A program made the position numbers and the translations under genes. This document shows, piece by piece, positions 1-6,641 of a DNA stretch of 9,221 nucleotides. The DNA comes from Candidatus Uhrbacteria bacterium CG_4_9_14_3_um_filter_36_7. GTDB taxonomy: Bacteria; Patescibacteriota; Patescibacteriia; UBA9934; GWF2-40-263. The notes beneath the pieces were generated by a model, which was not told the origin of the DNA, ran no database searches, and worked only from the letters and a program-made list of their open reading frames with translations. The number at the start of each line of letters is the position of its first letter. Position 1 is the stretch's first letter. The stretch covers positions 1,984 to 11,204 of the forward strand of contig PFWS01000018.1 in NCBI GenBank assembly GCA_002791255.1, written 5' to 3'.

Positions 1-420
1 AGGGTGGGCTTTAGAAGACATAAATGCAAGAGCACAAGCTTTTATAAGATCTTCTGTTTCGTCCATGCAATCTTTGTAATTTTTTCCCTGACAATACCAT
101 TCAAGCATGGTAAATTCGATATTATGTGTTTCATCAAATGGCTCTTCATTACGAAACACTTTGGTAATGGTAAAAATTTTTTCAAAACCATGACCCAAAA
201 GTTTCTTCATACTGTATTCAGGGCTTGTGATAAGACCAGCTTGGAATGTCTTGCCACAAACATCTTTTATCTTAACTTCAATAGGAGAAAGGTTTGGTTC
301 CATACCAGGAGAAGGGACACACAAAGGTGTTTCTACTTCCAAATAACCGCGATTTTGAAAAAAATCACGAATGGTTTGTAACAGCTGATTTCGTTGTTTA
401 ACTATCGTCTGTAAAAACAT
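1..420 (-). CDS. epmA: EF-P lysine ligase (EpmA/PoxA/GenX type), 5' part only
   Basis: The first 140 codons of a class II lysyl-tRNA-synthetase-like enzyme; the gene runs off the left edge. Members of this family attach a lysine (often beta-lysine) to a conserved lysine of elongation factor P, which then relieves ribosome stalling at proline runs. Visible motifs are class II motif 1 around GYLEVETP (residues 25-32), SPEY (66-69) and motif 2 FRNEE (89-93), followed by HNIEFTMLEWY (99-109), the EpmA/LysRS signature. Only about 24 residues precede motif 1, so the N-terminal OB-fold anticodon-binding domain of true LysRS is missing, which favours EpmA. The ATG at 420 is the only good start: there is no other start codon before motif 1. 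It lacks a Shine-Dalgarno and lies 5 nt after the rpsR-side hairpin. Motif 3 lies outside the window, so activity cannot be judged. Family call is firm; exact substrate is inferred. Confidence 0.85.
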   Translation of the reverse strand, partial: MFLQTIVKQRNQLLQTIRDFFQNRGYLEVETPLCVPSPGMEPNLSPIEVKIKDVCGKTFQAGLITSPEYSMKKLLGHGFEKIFTITKVFRNEEPFDETHNIEFTMLEWYCQGKNYKDCMDETEDLIKACALAFMSSKAHP

Positions 421-425
421 ACCAA

Positions 426-448
426 AAATGCCGGTCAACCCGGCATTT
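426..448 (-). terminator. Hairpin terminator of the rpsF-ssb-rpsR operon
   Basis: A perfect 9-bp inverted repeat, AAATGCCGG and CCGGCATTT, with a 5-nt loop. It lies 11 nt after the rpsR stop. Read on the minus strand the stem ends in TTTTTGGT, a short U run, so an intrinsic terminator is likely though not strong. The epmA ATG follows 5 nt after the stem. The hairpin therefore also lies where a ribosome-binding site for epmA would be, and read-through transcripts would have that start next to a stable stem. Confidence 0.7.
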
Positions 449-459
449 TATTTTCTCTT

Positions 460-678
460 TTATCGTTGAATGAATGGAAGAAGAGCCATAATTCTCGCTC
501 GTTTGATAGCGTTTGCTAAATGCCGTTGATGATTTGCACAAACTCCACTGCGTTTACGAGGGACTATTTTTGCATACGATGAAAGAAAACGTCGTAGCAA
601 ACGAGTATTTTTATAATCAACATCTTTAATTGTATTTAGACAAAAATAACATTGTTGTGGGGTTTTTGTTTGTTTCAT
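460..678 (-). CDS. rpsR: 30S ribosomal protein bS18
   Basis: A 72-residue protein of normal S18 length. It keeps the basic S18 core (RLLRRFLSSYAKIVPRKRSG, residues 26-45) and the C-terminal helix region NHQRHLANAIKRAR (49-62). S18 pairs with S6 on the platform of the small subunit. Cys10, Cys13 and Cys47 with nearby His50 or His53 match the zinc-binding (C+) form of S18, so metal binding is likely. It starts 2 nt after the ssb stop (TAAGTATG on the minus strand) with no Shine-Dalgarno, suggesting translational coupling. It is the last gene of the operon. rplI (bL9), which commonly follows rpsR in bacteria, is not here; a terminator and epmA follow instead. Identification is certain. Confidence 0.97.
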   Translation of the reverse strand: MKQTKTPQQCYFCLNTIKDVDYKNTRLLRRFLSSYAKIVPRKRSGVCANHQRHLANAIKRARIMALLPFIQR

Positions 679-680
679 AC

Positions 681-1130
681 TTAAAAAGGAATATCTTCAA
701 GTTTAATTTCTTGAGAAGGATCCACGGAAGGATCATCTTGATTAGAAGCAGATGGGTTAGAAGAAAATGTATTATTATTCATACCTGTAGACGTATTTGA
801 TTGGCGGTCAAGAAGAATAATATTATCAACAACAATTTCAGTTCGATAACGACGAACCCCATCTTGTCCTTCCCAATCACGAGTCTGTAAACGTCCATCA
901 ACATAAACCTTACGGCCTTTAGTTAAATATTGTGAACAGATATCAGCTAATTTTCCCCAGGCAACCATATTATGAAATTCTGTCTGTTCTTGACGTTGTC
1001 CCGATTGATCTGTCCAGGAACGATTCGTAGCAACACCAAAAGTACAAACAGCCTGACCAGAAGGTAATTGTTTTTTTTCTGGATCTCTGGTGAGATTTCC
1101 AAGAATCATGGCACGATTTAAACTATACAT
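681..1130 (-). CDS. ssb: Single-stranded DNA-binding protein
   Basis: A 149-residue SSB that coats single-stranded DNA during replication and repair. Residues 1-108 form the OB fold, opening with the typical SLNRAMILGNLTRDPE and including FHNMVAWGKLADICSQYL and VYVDGRLQTRDW. A low-complexity Asn/Ser-rich linker follows. The last residues, LEDIPF, match the acidic C-terminal tip by which SSB recruits partner proteins. ATG 1130 fits the family start, 12 nt after the rpsF stop; no Shine-Dalgarno is visible. Its place between rpsF and rpsR is a common bacterial arrangement. Nothing suggests truncation or transfer. Confidence 0.97.
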   Translation of the reverse strand: MYSLNRAMILGNLTRDPEKKQLPSGQAVCTFGVATNRSWTDQSGQRQEQTEFHNMVAWGKLADICSQYLTKGRKVYVDGRLQTRDWEGQDGVRRYRTEIVVDNIILLDRQSNTSTGMNNNTFSSNPSASNQDDPSVDPSQEIKLEDIPF

Positions 1131-1142
1131 AAAACATGATTA

Positions 1143-1658
1143 TTAAAGTCCTTTAGATAAATCATCATCTAAAATTTCATCAAGTTTTTTATCTAATTCT
1201 TCAATCGAAAGAACCGGTCGATCTTCTTGGGTTGTTGGAGTTGGTGGAGGCAAGCTTTTTCCTGTACTAGTAGTCGTCTTCTTTGCAATATAGCGTTTCT
1301 TTTGAACAGGGGTTCCATCTTCTGCCAAAGGAGGTTCATACGATTCCAGGGTATATTCTTTTTGTTCGGTTCCCTTTGCAACCGATAAAATCGTATGTCT
1401 TAAAATCCCATCCATAAGCCGAATTTTTTTATTAAGTGGTTCGATGATATTTCCCTCAGATTCAAAATAAACCAAAACAAACATGCCATATCGCATATTT
1501 TTAATCGAATAGGCAAGTTTAATTTTTCCAAGAAATGAGGACTTAAGTAACTTTGCATCCATTTGCTCAATAAGCTCTGACATATCGGCTTGAATTTTTT
1601 CAGCCTCAGCATCAGAATATTGGCTACTTATGCAATAAAGGAGTTCGTAGGTATTCAT
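1143..1658 (-). CDS. rpsF: 30S ribosomal protein bS6 with long C-terminal extension
   Basis: A 171-residue S6. Residues 1 to about 98 are the ferredoxin-like S6 core (MNTYELLYCISSQY at the start; LGKIKLAYSIKNMRYGMFVLVYFE in the centre; RLMDGILRHTIL near the end). S6 binds 16S rRNA together with S18. The remaining 70 or so residues form a tail much longer than in model bacteria: a Lys/Thr/Pro-rich segment ending in a predicted acidic helix, LSIEELDKKLDEILDDDL. A 3' fusion to another gene is unlikely because the tail is low in complexity and the frame is unbroken. The start is ATG 1658, with AAGG 9 nt upstream as a weak Shine-Dalgarno inside a small hairpin. It is the first gene of the rpsF-ssb-rpsR operon. 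Confidence 0.94.
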   Translation of the reverse strand: MNTYELLYCISSQYSDAEAEKIQADMSELIEQMDAKLLKSSFLGKIKLAYSIKNMRYGMFVLVYFESEGNIIEPLNKKIRLMDGILRHTILSVAKGTEQKEYTLESYEPPLAEDGTPVQKKRYIAKKTTTSTGKSLPPPTPTTQEDRPVLSIEELDKKLDEILDDDLSKGL

Positions 1659-1667
1659 AGAAAAACG

Positions 1668-1698
1668 CCTTGATAAAACAAGGAACTCAAAATGAGTT
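1668..1698 (-). promoter_or_regulatory. Tandem hairpins in the rpsF leader; the second masks the ribosome-binding site
   Basis: On the minus-strand mRNA two inverted repeats stand back to back. The first is AACTCA, loop TTT, TGAGTT (1698-1684): 6 perfect pairs. The second is CCTTG, loop TTTTAT, CAAGG (1683-1668): 5 perfect pairs. The 3' arm of the second contains the AAGG that is the only Shine-Dalgarno candidate for rpsF. Autoregulation of rpsF-rpsR by the S6:S18 complex through a leader RNA is known in other bacteria, but the CCG element of that motif is not seen here. A regulatory role is inferred. Confidence 0.45.
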
Positions 1699-1709
1699 GT
1701 GGACGTTAT

Positions 1710-1738
1710 TTTTTAGTAGGATCATCCTAACCTTTCAA
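1710..1738 (-). promoter_or_regulatory. Candidate promoter of rpsF-ssb-rpsR
   Basis: TTGAAA (1738-1733, 5 of 6 matches to the -35 consensus), a 17-nt spacer and TAAAAA (1715-1710, 4 of 6 matches to the -10). It would give a leader of roughly 45 nt that holds both hairpins. A perfect palindrome occupies the spacer. Confidence 0.5.
1717..1729. repeat. 13-bp palindrome, possible operator
   Basis: TAGGAT, centre C, ATCCTA is a perfect 6-bp inverted repeat. It lies inside the -35/-10 spacer of the rpsF promoter candidate and just upstream of the -35 of the divergent methyltransferase promoter, where a bound repressor would block at least one of them. No regulator gene is in the window, so function is inferred from position only. 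Confidence 0.35.
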
Positions 1739-1739
1739 C

Positions 1740-1768
1740 TTGTCTTCGTCAAGAAGAGATGACACAAT
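1740..1768 (+). promoter_or_regulatory. Candidate promoter of the methyltransferase gene
   Basis: TTGTCT (1740-1745), a 17-nt spacer and CACAAT (1763-1768), each matching consensus at 4 of 6 positions. The -10 ends 8 nt before the ATG, which would give a leaderless or nearly leaderless mRNA. Its -35 is one base away from the -35 of the divergent rpsF promoter. Confidence 0.4.
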
Positions 1769-1776
1769 AAGTCTCT

Positions 1777-3018
1777 ATGACATTTTTTATTCTTGGAAAA
1801 CATCCATCTCTTTCTCTTTCCGAACTCTTTGCAGTACTTCCTCAAAATGCTTGTTTAAGTGCATTTTCTCAAACAAATATTTTAGCAAATCAAATAAACG
1901 AAGATTGGTCTATTCTTCAAGATCGGCTTTCTGGTGTTATTAAAATAGGTCAATTATTAAAAGAATTTCCTTTTTCTTCCCTAAAAAAAGAAAAAGAACA
2001 AATAGAACAAATAATTATCGATGACCTTCTTCTGTTTGAAAAAAAAATTATTTTTGGTTTTAGCCTCTATACTGACCCGCTCCAAAAACAGCAAAAAGAA
2101 ATACAAAAATTTTTCTTTACCCTTGGACTTTCAATTAAAAAAAAGCTAAAAGAACAACACCGATCAGTACGATTTGTTACATCAAAAGAAATAGCCCTTT
2201 CATCGGTTGTGGTTAAAACAAATCATCTTTTAACCTCTGGGGGAGAATATGTTTTTCTGGTTAATAACCAAAATATCTTACTTGGAAAAACACGAACAGT
2301 TCAAGATTTTTCTGCTTGGTCTAAACGCGATTATGGTCGTCCGTGTCGCGATGCTAAATCTGGCATGCTTCCACCAAAACTCGCACGACTCATGGTTAAT
2401 CTTACCGGAAAAAATCCAACAAACAGTACTTTGCTTGATCCGTTTTGTGGATCTGGAACCGTTCTTATGGAAGCGGGCCTACTTGGTTATCAAAAAATAA
2501 TTGGAAGCGATATAGCAGTTAAAGCAATTCAAGACACAAAAAAAAATCTAGATTGGCTTTGGCAAAATAACCCAACTACAAAAATTCAAACCACTCTCTT
2601 TGTTGAAGGGGCACAAACGCTATCAAAAAAACTACATGAGCCTGTTGATTGTATTGTAACAGAAACATATCTTGGCCCTCCTCAAACTGGACAAAAAACA
2701 CGAAAACAAATGGAACAAATCAAAAAAGACCTTTTAGATCTTTATGAAAAAACTTTTCGTTCACTTGTGTCTTTATTAAAAAACGATGGAGTTATGGTCG
2801 TGGCTTTTCCTGTATTTCAACAAAATCATGAACGTTTTTTTCTTCCCATAAAATCACTGCTTGAATCTGCTGGCCTTTCCATTCATGATCCACTGCCCAC
2901 AAATATCCCAAATTTCTTTCAAAAAAAGACTCCATCCGGAGGCCTTCTTTATGAACGCGAAGGACAACGTGTAGCACGAGAAATATTTATTTTTAAAAAA
3001 CATTCATCTACGTACTAA
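1777..3018 (+). CDS. TRM11/TrmG10-like SAM-dependent methyltransferase
   Basis: A 413-residue protein with the layout of the TRM11/COG1041 family, whose characterised members methylate N2 of guanosine in tRNA. Residues 1 to about 180 are an N-terminal domain opening with FFILGKHPSLSLSELFAVL, typical of the family. RDYGRP (184-189) and KSGMLPPKLARLM then lead into the catalytic domain. SAM-binding motif I is DPFCGSGTVLMEA from Asp221. Motif IV, normally D/N-P-P-Y in tRNA guanine N2 enzymes, here reads VTETYLGPP (Glu296-Thr-Tyr298), so the target base is uncertain. ATG 1777 begins directly with the family N-terminus; there is no Shine-Dalgarno. It is a single gene, divergent from rpsF, and its end overlaps ychF by 11 bp. 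Family firm; tRNA substrate inferred. Confidence 0.8.
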   Translation: MTFFILGKHPSLSLSELFAVLPQNACLSAFSQTNILANQINEDWSILQDRLSGVIKIGQLLKEFPFSSLKKEKEQIEQIIIDDLLLFEKKIIFGFSLYTDPLQKQQKEIQKFFFTLGLSIKKKLKEQHRSVRFVTSKEIALSSVVVKTNHLLTSGGEYVFLVNNQNILLGKTRTVQDFSAWSKRDYGRPCRDAKSGMLPPKLARLMVNLTGKNPTNSTLLDPFCGSGTVLMEAGLLGYQKIIGSDIAVKAIQDTKKNLDWLWQNNPTTKIQTTLFVEGAQTLSKKLHEPVDCIVTETYLGPPQTGQKTRKQMEQIKKDLLDLYEKTFRSLVSLLKNDGVMVVAFPVFQQNHERFFLPIKSLLESAGLSIHDPLPTNIPNFFQKKTPSGGLLYEREGQRVAREIFIFKKHSSTY

Positions 3019-4078
3019 CCCGAAAATAACAAACATCTCCATCTTGCATCACATAATCTTTTCCCTCAATTCTCATTTTCCCAGCTTCTTTGGCTCCAGA
3101 TTCTCCCAAAGCCACAAAATCTTCCCAATGAATAATTTCTACTCGGATAAATCCTTTTTCAAAATCTGTATGAATTACTCCAGCTGCTTGTGGAGCCTTT
3201 GTCCCTTTTGGAACGGTCCAAGCCCTGGTTTCTTTTTCTCCAGAAGTTAAAAAAGTCATTAAATTTAAAAGTTCATAACATTTGGTAATCAATCGATCAA
3301 GACCAGAACAAGAAATTCCAAGGGCAGATAAAAATTCTTTTTGTTCTTGCTCTTCCATCTCGATAATTTCAGATTCAACTTTTATACTTAATGAAAGTAT
3401 TTGACGACTGAGCCCAAGCACAGCCCTTTGATCACTCTGAATTTCTTTTTCATCAATATTTAAAACATATAAAATCGGCTTATATGTTAAAAGATGTAAA
3501 GATTTAATTGTGTTTTGTTCTTCCTCATCAAGCGAAAGAGTACGGGCCATTTTTCCCTGTTCAAGAACAGCGTAAATTTTTTCAAATAAATTTAATTCTT
3601 TTTCTAATTCTTTTGTTTTTCCAGCTTTCATCTTTGCTTTTGTTGCATCCAGTCGTTTAGAAATAGTTTCAAGATCAGCCATCGCAAGCTCGATTTCGAT
3701 AGTCTCTGCATCACGCAAAGGATTAACAGATCCATCTACATGATGCACGTTTGTGTCGTTAAAGGAACGCACTACATGGGCTATCATGTCGACTTCTCGA
3801 ATATTGGCTAAAAATTTATTTCCAAGCCCCTCGCCTTTATGAGCACCTTTCACAAGCCCTGCAATATCCACAAATTCAATTGCTGTTGGAATGATTCGTT
3901 CTGATTTGGAAACATCTGCTAGTTGTTTTAATCGATTATCAGGAACCTCCACCACTCCTACATTGGGTTCAATCGTACAAAAAGGAAAATTCTCGCAGGG
4001 AACCTGCTTTTTTGTCAAAGTCTTAAATAAAGTAGACTTACCTACATTTGGAAGTCCAACAATACCAACACGTAGCAT
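3008..4078 (-). CDS. ychF: Ribosome-associated ATPase YchF (Obg family)
   Basis: A 356-residue protein, close to the usual 363. YchF/OLA1 is an Obg-family P-loop NTPase that binds the ribosome and prefers ATP. From the chosen start, the G1 loop is GLPNVGKST (8-16), FPFCTIEPNVG follows at 31-41, and G3 is DIAGL (71-75). The G4 position holds NIDE (207-210), which fits the NxxE that replaces NKxD in YchF and explains ATP preference. A coiled-coil stretch lies in the middle, and the C-terminus is a TGS domain ending GKDYVMQDGDVCYFRV. ATG 4078 gives the classic MLRVGIVGLPNVGKS; an in-frame TTG at 4132 would add 18 unrelated residues and is rejected. No Shine-Dalgarno. The gene follows tRNA-Ala on the same strand. 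Confidence 0.96.
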   Translation of the reverse strand: MLRVGIVGLPNVGKSTLFKTLTKKQVPCENFPFCTIEPNVGVVEVPDNRLKQLADVSKSERIIPTAIEFVDIAGLVKGAHKGEGLGNKFLANIREVDMIAHVVRSFNDTNVHHVDGSVNPLRDAETIEIELAMADLETISKRLDATKAKMKAGKTKELEKELNLFEKIYAVLEQGKMARTLSLDEEEQNTIKSLHLLTYKPILYVLNIDEKEIQSDQRAVLGLSRQILSLSIKVESEIIEMEEQEQKEFLSALGISCSGLDRLITKCYELLNLMTFLTSGEKETRAWTVPKGTKAPQAAGVIHTDFEKGFIRVEIIHWEDFVALGESGAKEAGKMRIEGKDYVMQDGDVCYFRVST

Positions 4079-4086
4079 AGAAAAGC

Positions 4087-4092
4087 AGTATA
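4087..4092 (-). promoter_or_regulatory. -10-like box of ychF
   Basis: TATACT (5 of 6 matches to the -10) ends 8 nt before the ychF ATG. No convincing -35 lies 16-18 nt upstream. If used, transcription would start within about two bases of the ATG. Alternatively ychF is transcribed from the tRNA-Ala promoter. Confidence 0.35.
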
Positions 4093-4120
4093 AACTGATT
4101 TTAAAAATACTAGAATTTAA

Positions 4121-4140
4121 TCCCGCCACCAAGGGTGGGA
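4121..4140 (-). other. Hairpin just downstream of tRNA-Ala
   Basis: On the minus strand, CCACC, loop CTT, GGTGG (4138-4126) pair perfectly, with further partial pairing of TCCC and GGGA outside. The structure begins one base after the encoded CCA. There is no U run after it, so it is a poor terminator. It may act in tRNA 3' processing or partly separate the tRNA from ychF. Confidence 0.35.
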
Positions 4141-4141
4141 A

Positions 4142-4218
4142 TGGTGGACCCTAAGAGATTCGAACTCTTGACCTCTTGCATGCCATGCAAGCGCTCTAAC
4201 CAGCTGAGCTAAGGGCCC
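4142..4218 (-). tRNA. tRNA-Ala, anticodon GGC, with encoded CCA
   Basis: A complete 77-nt cloverleaf. Acceptor GGGCCCT pairs with AGGGTCC and includes the G3-U70 pair that is the alanine identity element. The D arm has stem GCTC/GAGC. The anticodon stem is CTTGC/GCAAG with loop ATGGCAT, giving anticodon GGC (reads GCC and GCU). The variable loop is AGGTC. The T arm is AAGAG, TTCGAAT, CTCTT. The discriminator is A, and the 3' CCA is encoded in the DNA (4144-4142). A strong promoter lies just upstream and ychF downstream on the same strand. Confidence 0.97.
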
Positions 4219-4234
4219 ATATCTTTGAAAAGGT

Positions 4235-4263
4235 AGGATAATCAGAAAATCAAAGAGGGTCAA
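4235..4263 (-). promoter_or_regulatory. Promoter of tRNA-Ala (and possibly ychF)
   Basis: TTGACC (4263-4258, 5 of 6), an exact 17-nt spacer and TATCCT (4240-4235, 4 of 6). The mature tRNA begins 16 nt after the -10, leaving a short 5' leader for RNase P. It occupies most of the 54-bp gap after the upstream TPR gene, in which no terminator is seen. Confidence 0.65.
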
Positions 4264-4272
4264 GCATGAATT

Positions 4273-6633
4273 TTATAAACTTGAAGATAGATTCTGCTCT
4301 TGTTCAAGTAATATCGCTTGATTTTGTGTGATTTTACCTTGCTTTAACTGCTCAAGTTTTTTCTGGACATTTTGATTTTCTGGCTGAAGTTCTAAAACTC
4401 GTTCAATTATTTTTATGGCTGAATCCAGATTTCCTTTTTGTTCTTGCACATATCCTAAAAACCAAAGCGCATTAATATGGGTTGGTGCAAGCATAAGTGT
4501 TTGTTCAAAAACAAGCTGTGCTCTATCTAAATCTTCTGTGTTATTTCGATACAAATATAAAAGGCCAAGTTGGAACCAAATTTCTGTATCCTTAAGATGG
4601 TAATTTGCCAAGCTTTCCATTTTTCCAATAGCATCATCTATTCTGCCTTGTTGTTGAAAAAGAAGCACAAGTTGATAATGAGCTTGACCAAAATCTTTTT
4701 TCAAAGCAAGGGCTTTTTCAAAATACATTTGAGCTTGATAAAAATCATTTTCTATTTCCTCATGAGTACTTTGTTTTAGAGGATCTTGCTGTTTTTTTAT
4801 GGCAGAAGAAAAATAAATTTTTCCTATTTCAGTTGGATAAAGAGGATTTTGTGGCTCAAGCTGCCACGCCTTTTCGAAAGCAGATAGGGCATGAGATTGT
4901 GCCTCTGGAATAATATCTGTGGCTTGTTGATAGATACGAGCACGAACCGACCAGTTCAAAACATTTTCTGGAGCCAAATCCGTTGCACGCATAGAGGCGT
5001 TTAATCCAGCAGCAACTAAACTTTGAAGATATTGCCCTCTTTGCTCTGATAATTTTTCTTGCAAAGAAAGTTCTTCCTTTACCTCTTCTAAAATCCCCTG
5101 GCCAAGATTTCGATAATAAATATCATGATATTGATTTAAAAAAACAGCTTTACGAAGTTTTTGATTGATTTCTTCAATAGAAGCTCCAGAACGCTCTAAA
5201 CGAACCGCTTTTGCAAAAGAAATTTCAGAAACATAACGAAATCCAGTTAAAAACAACACTACAAAAATTCCAAAACTTACCAAAATAAATAAGACTATAG
5301 CAGTTGAGTGCACATAGCGTTTCTTTTTCAAATGATGATGAATAGTTCGATCCACGCAAATAGATCCTATAATTCCAGCAAAAAGAAAAAAGATTATTTG
5401 CAAGGTCATATTGCTTGTATAAAAAAATGAACTGAAAACAATAGAAATCCAAACAGGAAAAATCATTGCAAGCCAACTTGTTTCTGTGGTTTCTTTTGAA
5501 CGTAATTTTTTTAAACAAAGGCTAAAAAAAGACAGAAAAATAAAGACAAAAATTCCCACACCCAAAACACCAAGAGTTGTTGCAAGGGTTATAAAATGAA
5601 AACCAGATCGATCAAATCGCACGTCCCAAAAGGGTGTTGTATTCATTTCATTTGATCGAAATTTTGCATAATTATAAACATACGTTCCTGGACCTGAACC
5701 AAATAAAAAAGAATATTCCTTCCAGGTCTGTTGCATTATTTCTTTACTAGCTCCAAAACTTGGAACAACCTCTGCGGGAAAATGTCTTTGAAACGGGCTA
5801 GGTAAAACAAGAAAAAATAAAGATAAAACAAAAACAGTTATAGGAAGCAAAAATCTACGTGTATTTTTTGCTAATTTTTCTGCTTGAAAAAATATGAGTA
5901 AAAATAAACCCAGAAGCCCAAGTAGAACTGATAACCATAAAATCCAAAAATCAATAAGCATTAAAACTATAAAAGAAAAAAGAATAGACAAAACAAGAAA
6001 AGTTCGTGGAATTTTTTTCTCTGTTGCCCAATATCCGCAAGCTAACACAAGTAAAAAAGACAAAAATATTCCAAGACTATTTATTGTTCCTACTGTATTA
6101 AATGTTATCGACTGGGCAAAATCAAAGGGTAAAATTTGCCATTGTAAAAGAGAACATATTCCAAAAAAGGATGTAATAATACCAGAAGCAAATAAGGCAA
6201 AAAAACTTTTTTTCAAAAAATATTTTTCTCTTGCCAAATGAAGAATAAGATAAAAAAGGATTACACCAATAAAAACAGTTAAAACACTTGTGTATTCCTG
6301 CAAAGATTCTCCCACCCAGGAAAGAAATCCTGTTTGGTTTATAATGGCAGAAATAAGGACAACAAGAAAAAATAAAGGAAATAAAAGAAAAACTGGATGA
6401 TAACGAAAATAAATAGTTTTTGTGAATATTTGTGCCCCTAGCCAAAACAATAAACTAAAAAGAATAAAAAAAACAAATAATGTCTGTTTATTTATTTCTA
6501 AAACATCAGTGGTCCATGGAAGGAAAAAAATTGGAAATAAAAAAAAGAAAATCCATAAAGACCATTGAGAGGCTTGTAAACAAAATTTTGTGAATGGGTG
6601 AGGTTTTTTTTCAAAGAAAGAAAGGAACGACAT
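4273..6633 (-). CDS. O-antigen-ligase-like multi-pass membrane protein with C-terminal TPR repeats
   Basis: A 786-residue protein in two parts. Residues about 20 to 465 hold roughly a dozen or more hydrophobic segments, rich in Phe and Leu. Between them is a large external loop with GSGPGT (312-317) and RSGFHFITLATTLGVLG around His346, the pattern of the Wzy_C/WaaL family (glycine motif, then a histidine before the next membrane segment). Such enzymes join lipid-linked glycans to lipid A, proteins or other acceptors. From about residue 540 to 770 the protein is helical, with several TPR units, clearest in FEKALALKKDF, FEQTLMLAPTHINALWFLGY and IIERVLELQPEN. TPRs usually bind proteins. The start is ATG 6633 (MSFLSFFEKK), with no Shine-Dalgarno. 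Wzy_C proteins are sequence-diverse, so ligase activity is inferred; a polymerase or a purely structural protein is possible. Confidence 0.7.
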   Translation of the reverse strand: MSFLSFFEKKPHPFTKFCLQASQWSLWIFFFLFPIFFLPWTTDVLEINKQTLFVFFILFSLLFWLGAQIFTKTIYFRYHPVFLLFPLFFLVVLISAIINQTGFLSWVGESLQEYTSVLTVFIGVILFYLILHLAREKYFLKKSFFALFASGIITSFFGICSLLQWQILPFDFAQSITFNTVGTINSLGIFLSFLLVLACGYWATEKKIPRTFLVLSILFSFIVLMLIDFWILWLSVLLGLLGLFLLIFFQAEKLAKNTRRFLLPITVFVLSLFFLVLPSPFQRHFPAEVVPSFGASKEIMQQTWKEYSFLFGSGPGTYVYNYAKFRSNEMNTTPFWDVRFDRSGFHFITLATTLGVLGVGIFVFIFLSFFSLCLKKLRSKETTETSWLAMIFPVWISIVFSSFFYTSNMTLQIIFFLFAGIIGSICVDRTIHHHLKKKRYVHSTAIVLFILVSFGIFVVLFLTGFRYVSEISFAKAVRLERSGASIEEINQKLRKAVFLNQYHDIYYRNLGQGILEEVKEELSLQEKLSEQRGQYLQSLVAAGLNASMRATDLAPENVLNWSVRARIYQQATDIIPEAQSHALSAFEKAWQLEPQNPLYPTEIGKIYFSSAIKKQQDPLKQSTHEEIENDFYQAQMYFEKALALKKDFGQAHYQLVLLFQQQGRIDDAIGKMESLANYHLKDTEIWFQLGLLYLYRNNTEDLDRAQLVFEQTLMLAPTHINALWFLGYVQEQKGNLDSAIKIIERVLELQPENQNVQKKLEQLKQGKITQNQAILLEQEQNLSSSL

Positions 6634-6641
6634 AAAGTTTA

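Noticed and set aside
4..381. Plus-strand open frame of 125 residues at the left end.
   Set aside because: It lies opposite a clear epmA coding region with class II synthetase motifs, and has no recognisable features.
4079..4132. Upstream in-frame TTG start for ychF at 4132.
   Set aside because: It adds 18 residues unlike the family, while ATG 4078 gives the conserved N-terminus directly before the P-loop.
4219..4272. Terminator for the TPR membrane gene before tRNA-Ala.
   Set aside because: No inverted repeat with a U run was found in these 54 bases; the space is taken by the tRNA promoter.
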